Assembly (NCBI GenBank): GCA_035578905.1
Contig: JAQJVL010000001.1
Location: 4,022,001-4,086,000, forward strand
Source: Stictocephala bisonia
Lineage: Eukaryota; Arthropoda; Insecta; Hemiptera; Membracidae
Length of the DNA: 64,000 nucleotides
Direction: 5' to 3'
The notes beneath the pieces are model-generated. The model searched no databases, was not told where the DNA came from, and saw only the letters and a list, made by a program, of their open reading frames with translations. Of the stretch, positions 57,715 to 64,000 are shown piece by piece (position 1 is the stretch's first letter; each line of letters starts with the position of its first letter). The position numbers and the translations under genes were made by a program.

Positions 57715-58640
57715 AAAATCAAATCCTTTATTAACACATAATATTTGTTACAATTATAAATTCTATTTGTACAAATTTTGTGTCTTGTCAAATTAACTAT
57801 AACTACTACAAATATAATACTGTATCAATTAATTAATATTTAATATAACTCTTGTACTACAGACATGTGAGGTAGTCGAATGTATGAAATAGTAATAACT
57901 TTGAACACTCAAAATATATGTTTAAGCATACATTGAATAATGTTGCCAAATGGATCAAACTGTTATATGTAAATTAAAATAATTTAAAATAATCAAAACG
58001 TGGAACTTTCTATATTAAGATAATCCTTTACACTGTAGAAGGCATGTGAAAGAAGAAAGGACTTTACTAAATCTTTAAATTTTGAAATGTTGTTTTCTTT
58101 TTTAATTTTTAGAGGCAATTTGTTTTAAAAATGTAATCCCATATAAGTTGGACCTTTTTCAAATTGTTATGTCCTATGTTTTGGGTAGCATAGTGCCTCC
58201 CTATGCCTTGTATTGTATGAACGGAAATTTCAAATTTTGGCCTCAGCGTCAATATTTTTGAATGTTAAAATTAAAACCTCAAATATATAAAGGGTATGAA
58301 TGGTCATTATTTTATTTTCTATAAACAGGCTTTTGCATGAATGAGAGTCAGTGACGTCGAAAATTATCCTTACGATTTTTTTGACATTTAAGAACTCTTT
58401 CCAGAGAGGATGAACCTCCCCAGATAGCCAATCCATAGCGAATTATGCTCTCACAATAAGCTCGGTACACGTCATCAAGGATATCTCTACTACACGAAGC
58501 TTTTAAAATTCATATTGCAAAAGTACCTGAATTGATACGACGCATGAGTTTTTTGATGTGCGGTCTCCAGCAAACAGTCTCGTCAACAGTCACACTGAGG
58601 ATCCAGGATAAAATACAACCGGTGGAAGTTTAAGCTGTCC
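57715..58640 (-). pseudogene. LINE reverse transcriptase C-terminal remnant
   Basis: Minus-strand reading: TVDETVCWRPHIKKLMRRIN, SGTFAI, DVYRAYCESIIRYGLAIWGG, then in another frame WKEFLNVKKIVRIIFDVTDS and HSCKSLFIENKIMTIHTLYI, and finally KIKKENNISKFKDLVKSFLL and SHAFYSVKDYLNI. This is the thumb-to-C-terminus part of a Jockey/CR1-like protein. At least two frameshifts occur. The 3' end lies near 57715, where the minus strand reads TTAATAAAGGATTTG. Confidence 0.75.
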
Positions 58641-59951
58641 ACAATCATTAAGTTAACTTCCACTAGTATTACACAATTATTATGTGTAATCTAGCATAAA
58701 TAACCTTTATTAGCATATTACGTGATGGTAAAAACACAATACAAATGAACGTCACACAAAACAATCTATTACAATAACCTTGCACATACAATGTTAAGAG
58801 ATTTGTATTTACACTACACAAGAATAAAATCATATCCAGAAAAATGGTTGAAACATACTTTTTTAAAGGAAATACACATTTGTTTGATCCTGAGATTCGT
58901 TCCTATTATTTTTATTTTCTTTTTTTACAAGTTATGTATTATTTTAAATTTAAAAAGTATGTTAGTTAGGAAAAGATGCGTTATTTATTAGATTGTATGG
59001 ACTAATAATATGATATAATATATTAAACAAAATAAATTACCCAAAAGATAGACTTGGGTGTGATTAAAGTATTAAACTATGGTATAAACTCTGGTGATTA
59101 TGAAATAAAGTTTTTTTTATTTTTATAAAATAATAGAACATTTTTTCGTAGTGATATCCAAATCATAGTTAATATCTTTCTACATTATTGCATTTTTAAC
59201 AGGTTATCTTGTAGAAATTACAAAATATTAATGACAAAGAACTAATTAAAAATGTGGTTCAAAAGTATGCACTACCAAATCTTAATTTAGCTAATTTATT
59301 TCATTGTAGTTCTGAACAGGAGTCTTTGAAGTTTTCTCTAGGTTGAGTACATTATCAGAATTTTAATGATTTACTTGAATGAATGTCTGTTCAGTTATAT
59401 GTGTGCACATTTTTTGCAAAATAAGTGTTGGTTTATTATTTTATAATAACTATTTAAGGACGTGATCGTCTATATATTGCCAAAAAGGAATTTCGAAATG
59501 ATTGTGAAAATTTTATTTGAATTAATGTAGTCCATTTTACAAATTTTAAAAATGCCTTTTTTATGAAGAAGCATTAACACAACAAATATTTAAAAAAATA
59601 GTCAGCTGATCCTTAAAAAATTTATTTTGACTCTGGAAGCGAACCCAAAACCTTTATAACTAAGGCTGGGTTTTACATAAGGTAAATGCAATACGGTAGC
59701 TGTCTATATTTAAAATTTTAATACTGTTTTATCATTTTAAAAAATGATGTATTTTTATTCTGATACTACTAGTGATGCCACGTCATAATAAATTTACGTT
59801 TCTAACATAAATCTGCAAATGCTAAGAACGTGCCTTATTTTCATGTTTGTAAATTGCATTTCATGTAAATGTATACTGAAATCATGGTACAACGGGAAAA
59901 TCAGATACATAGGTTAGAATTTACAGAGTTTTAAATGTTAAAGTTTAAGAG

Positions 59952-59954
<3 letters not shown>
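58641..59954. other. AT-rich spacer
   Basis: No supported exon or repeat. Confidence 0.35.

Positions 59955-59988
<34 letters not shown>
59955..59988. repeat. (AT)n microsatellite
   Basis: About 17 AT units. Confidence 0.95.
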
Positions 59989-59990
<2 letters not shown>

Positions 59991-60144
59991 ATTTTCAAAA
60001 CAAAGGTCAATATGGTTCTACTTTTTACCACGTTGTAAGTTTAAAATGTAGGTAACTGTTTACATACACAATGTGTTTTACAACTTGTGAGTGTTTACAC
60101 AAACTTTGCTGGAAGATTGCGATAAAAGAATACCACCGTACGAA

Positions 60145-60297
60145 TATGAATGTGTTAATTTAAACGTACGTGCATGGGTGGGTAGGTGGGTCAGTACTAC
60201 CGTACGTTTATGAGTGAGTGGGTGGGTCAGTACCACTGTAAGTGTATGGGTCGGTAAATTAATACCACAGTACGTGTATAGGTGGGTGGGTGGGTTG
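60145..60297 (+). repeat. 36-bp G-rich minisatellite, third locus
   Basis: Four diverged units: ACGTGCATGGGTGGGTAGGT, then GGGTCAGTACTACCGTACG, then a TATGAGTGAGTGGGTGGGTC unit and a final ACGTGTATAGGTGGGTGGGT. The unit is the same as at 54419. The frame at 60078-60329 (THPxTHxRTVVL repeats) is its minus-strand by-product. Confidence 0.85.
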
Positions 60298-60504
60298 TGA
60301 GCCCAGTCAATACGACGCATAGCACACATTTATGAATGAATTTAATGGATTGCTTTATTGATTGATCTTCTTTACATATAATTACAGAAAATTAAAATGG
60401 AAGTCAATACATATTACTATTATTTAAAACATTAAATTTAGTTAAACATAAACTAAAATACAGTAATGAAATAATAAAACGATCTAAAACAAAATTTGCA
60501 TATA

Positions 60505-61242
60505 CAGGGTTGGGTAAAAGTCTGGAGTATAATTATTAATTTCAAAACCATTGAAATAAATGTAATGAAACTTTTTAGTTATGTACATGTTCCGATACCA
60601 AACATATGAACATATTTTACTTGTGTTTTACAAATCCAGAGGATGGCCCATGAAGGAAGTCTTAACAATTTTAAATGTAAGCCTACCTCGAGTTATACCT
60701 CATTTTAAAGGTACCTTTTGTTTGTACAATACAAAAGTACAAATCTTAGGCCAAAAGGATGATCCATTCACAAAATACAGTGATTCGAAGAATTTAATGT
60801 CATATTACTAATTCTTCTCAGATATACGGCTATTTATTTAACAGTTTCAGGTCCCTGTTGCTGATTATGTTGTTGATTGTTAACAATCGTAACAAACTAT
60901 TCCGTTATAAAAATAGCTATGCTATTTAACTAAGATAAAAATTTATTTAACACTTTTGACAGTAGGTTTACCTAGAATAGGACTTGGTCATCCTTTTGAC
61001 CTCAGATTTGCACTCTTGTGTTTTATAAACAAATACCTTTAAAATGAGACATAATTCGAGGTAGGCTTATATTTAAAATTTGTAAGACTTCCTTCATGGG
61101 CCATTCCCTGCCTATGCGGAAAACAAGTAAAATCTGTCTAAATATTTGCTGTAGGGACATGTACATAACTGCAAAGTTTCATTGCATTTCTTTCAATGGT
61201 TTTGAAATTAATAAATATATTCCAGACTTTTGCCCAACCCTG
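60505..61242. mobile_element. 738-bp mariner-type element with ~260-bp inverted repeats
   Basis: Ends CAGGGTTGGGTAAAAGTCTG and its near-perfect inverse CAGACTTTTGCCCAACCCTG are flanked by TA. The arms remain similar for about 260 bases (CATGTTCCGATACC, ATGGCCCATGAAGGAAGTCT, CTACCTCGA, CCTTTTGTTTGTA), leaving a short AT-rich centre. No transposase. Frames at 60581-60811 and 61096-61290 lie in the arms and are not genes. Confidence 0.85.
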
Positions 61243-62955
61243 TATGTGGTTTATGTATTGTACAGCTATTATATAATGAACTATGAATAAACAAATGCGA
61301 TGCTATTTTGTATGTAAAGTATATTTTGAAGTTTGAGGTAAATGTTGTACTTTCCAGAAAAAAACTTTTGTAAATACCTCACCAAAAACACAGGCGAAAA
61401 TAGTTTCTTCATATACTGGAGCCCTTGGGTGAGTCAGTCAGCTAAAACAGCTGACCAAAAGGATGCAAGTTTGGCTTATTCTATCCTGAGTTAGTACTAC
61501 CAAAGTTTATCATAACATTTGGTACTTCCATCCCTTTAATCAGCAGATAAAAATGTATTTTGCAGAATATGTTTGTTTTTGCGTAAAGTACTCATTTTCG
61601 GTTTCTAACTCAACTAAATAATTAATTAAAAATTAATACAAACGCATTATTCTAAAAACAAAGCATACTTTTTTTAACTAAATGTACCTCTTTACAAGAA
61701 TCAAGTGACATATATAATATATACAATAAAAAATAAAAATGTAACAGCATGGAATTTTAAAAAGTGATAAATATAATAATACTACAAGTTTTATCAGAAT
61801 TGGTACAACATTTAACTTGATGGAACAAAAAATTTAGCCAAACTTATAAATTTATCATGATGTAATTAAAAACAAAACTGTTATCAGCCCTCACATATAC
61901 AATTGTCTCAAATAAAATTTTGTCCCAACTTAATTAAACTTAATTGACGCCTAAGCTAATGCCAGTCAGGAAAAGTAAAGAAATCCACTTTACAATTTTG
62001 TTGAAACCCAGGAGCTTCGGTTAAGTATTATTTGAAACATAAATAAACTTAGACAGAATTTTAAAAATAGTATTGAATTTTGATAAATGCTGTATGTATT
62101 TTTCAATGTTTGCTTGAAAACTTTATCTTTGTTTAGTTTTTTGGAACTCGAAATTGGTTCTTGTATCTATGTATTTTCTAATATTTATTTTCGTAAATAG
62201 AAAAGTTTATATTTACGACTAAAAAAGGTTTCTATATTTTATGTATATAAAGATATGCTCAATAGTTAATATTTTTATGTTAGCTTTTAAACATATATCT
62301 AACAATTTAATAATTGTACTTCGTGTTTTCGTAAAATCATACAAACATGTTGGTGGTGAACTCTGCAACTCATAGAGCGATCCTTGAGAGTTATTTTCTA
62401 ATTAACCTCAAGACAAACATGTAAAAGTGTATTACATAACTATTTATCCTTCCTTCCACCAATCTACTTTTGTTTTAGGATATTTGCTTCTAAACTGGAT
62501 AGGGTAGTTTAATTCTCTTCCGGGTTTTCTTCAAACTGAAATAAGCATTTCAGCCTCAAAAACAAGATTAAATAATGTTTGTATACTATGTGTTTTACGA
62601 TGCAATGGATTTAAAATATCATTTATGTTAATTTATTTCATTAATATACTATTAATGAAATTATATGTTACATAATTATTGATATTGAGCTCCCGGGTGG
62701 CTTAACAGTACTCATGTACGAGAGGATGATATAGCTATTACAATTAACTATTCACACAATTTAAACTAGGGTATACATAATATAATTACAAATTACTAAT
62801 AACAAACTGAAGCTATTCAAAAAGTGACTTTCAGCACCTGTCAACTTAGTACAACGTGGGAACGAGAGTGTCAGGGCTTGGAAATGTGTTCTGTGCATGC
62901 GTCAACTTAGGGCGATGAGAGCTATCAGCCGTTATCTCATTGAAATACCTCTACC
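61243..62955. other. AT-rich spacer
   Basis: No exon, repeat or palindrome supported. Confidence 0.35.
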
Positions 62956-63210
62956 ATGGATTCTGTGCACTGCAACATAGCTCCTTTGGATATAAGACAC
63001 AAAGAAGCACTTCTCAGAGAGTTAAAAAGATCCTATCTACTTCGCATGTCCCCTTTTTGCAAGATATCCCACAACGTGCAAGGTGACTTAAAGTCTAGAA
63101 AACCACCTCTTCGACTAGCTTTCCAGTTATTCTCAAACGAATGTTCACCAATAACCAACTGGGCGTTAACTTGGGATATGTTTGACGGACTAACACGTTT
63201 CTGGTATTAG
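62956..63210 (+). pseudogene. 84-codon frame, possibly transposon-derived
   Basis: The frame reads MDSVHCNIAPLDIRHKEALL, LRMSPFCKISHNVQGDLKS and KPPLRLAFQLFSNECSPITN before stopping at 63210. GC content is above the flanks. The segment LKSRKPPLRLAFQLFSNE recalls parts of P-element/THAP9-like transposases, but too little is present to be sure. It is followed closely by the LINE-like 3' end at 63285. Confidence 0.3.
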
Positions 63211-63284
63211 ACCCCTTGAGTCTATCATTTATTGGCCTTGGACTTATGTATCAAGTTATTTAAGTTTATTCATGCGTTTAAGTG

Positions 63285-63345
63285 GTAGAGAGGACTAAAT
63301 GGTCCTAAATTCACTACATTAAAAAGGATTGTTTCGTTTCGTCTC
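63285..63345 (+). repeat. LINE 3' end with terminal hairpin
   Basis: Hairpin GAGGACTAAATGGTCCT followed by AAAAAGGATTGTTTCGTTTC, the same layout as 18480-18692 and 43200-43346 with a more diverged tail. Confidence 0.5.
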
Positions 63346-63599
63346 AGGTTTTTTAAAAATTGTAATTGTTTGATCGTCATTAGATACACGTTGTACAAGG
63401 GTATAAGTCGGTATTAACAAAAATCTAGTTAGGAAAAATTATAACAATTTTCAATAATTATATTAAACGCACACTCTTATACATATATACCGTTTGGATT
63501 TCAATTTCCAGCAACCAAACTAATAAAAGATTTAAAAATTTACACAAATAAAAATATCTAAATAAAATAAAATCCTACAGTACAAATTACTTGAGTACT

Positions 63600-63870
63600 A
63601 ATGTTTGAATATCGATCACAGAGCCAACTCCAGGTGTCATAACCATTCATCACCTGCTTCTCCGATTGAATGAAGACTAGCAAATCCCCCGGAAAAGAAC
63701 GTAATGAGCAATCATTAACTATGTGATCCATAGTTGAACTTCAACTCCACCATCACATGACTGATCGTTTGCCATTCCTCACTTAAATTTCCAATAATTG
63801 CATCTTCCCATACTCGTGCAAGAGCGACTCAACGTAGCCCACTCCTTACGAGGAAGGTTCATTCAACCTA
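63600..63870 (-). pseudogene. LINE ORF2 C-terminal zinc-knuckle remnant (copy 3)
   Basis: Minus-strand pieces SCDGGVEVQ, TMDHIVNDCSLRSFPGG and a FASLHSIGEAGDEWL segment match copies 1 and 2, with a one-base deletion within the knuckle and Cys to Gly at its second metal position. It is broken and near the right edge of the window. Confidence 0.65.
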
Positions 63871-64000
63871 TGACAGTTGTGCGATAAATAACATTTAATG
63901 TTTCAGAAGTACACTTTTCCTGTAATTCAGGAAAAAATCAATTAGCTATTTGCTTCTTTCAGTTAAATTACCTAATAATACCAGCTAAATAATTGATTTA

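Noticed and set aside
53135..64000. N-terminal exons of the aldolase-like gene
   Set aside because: Searched the minus strand for a TPF...D...G block with a phase-1 donor and found none; probably beyond the right edge or lost.

Overview
This is nuclear DNA from an intron-rich, strongly AT-rich animal genome, almost certainly an insect. The evidence is GT-AG spliced host genes, a split Tim17 gene of arthropod type, R1-clade and other non-LTR retrotransposons typical of arthropods, tRNA-derived SINEs, and many TA- or TTAA-flanked MITEs. A hemipteran with a large repeat-filled genome would fit, but that is a guess. There are no operons, bacterial genes, CRISPR arrays or rRNA genes. Most open reading frames in the window are chance or transposon frames, and several real exons lack an ATG and must be read from splice sites.

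Host genes. (1) Plus strand, 4006-6882: the last four exons of a coiled-coil protein I cannot name, with a poly(A) signal at 6952. (2) Minus strand, 14022-16353: a complete two-exon Tim17, the channel subunit of the mitochondrial TIM23 import translocase. (3) Plus strand, 22880-23071: one candidate terminal exon of an unknown serine- and charge-rich protein. (4) Minus strand, 38997-53134: six consecutive exons of a DapA/NAL-family aldolase related to mitochondrial 4-hydroxy-2-oxoglutarate aldolase. Its 5' end is not in the window. Key active-site motifs are altered and one exon carries a one-base frameshift. (5) Plus strand, 56402-57253: a 284-codon first coding exon of an unrecognised protein with two internal repeats, ending at a clean splice donor.

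The rest is repeat sediment. Non-LTR remnants lie at 203-3720 (reverse transcriptase frame open, endonuclease part broken), 7566-8330, 9135-9540, 12185-12570 (R1 clade), 29232-29560, 33650-34060, 34690-35310, 36640-36905, 57715-58640 and 63600-63870, plus several 3'-end fragments. A tRNA-derived SINE family has at least four copies. Palindromic DNA elements (MITEs or foldbacks) crowd 40-62 kb, including a near-perfect 1-kb foldback at 53226-54225. A 36-bp G-rich minisatellite occurs at three separate loci. A dispersed repeat carries a hairpin framed by hammerhead-ribozyme-like core bases.

The host genes look unrelated in function, apart from Tim17 and the aldolase relative both pointing to mitochondria. 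The most interesting points are the apparently catalytically dead aldolase, the hammerhead-like repeat, the 1-kb foldback, the dispersed minisatellite, and the 37.4-kb block that looks like an error-rich second copy of the sequence just before it.
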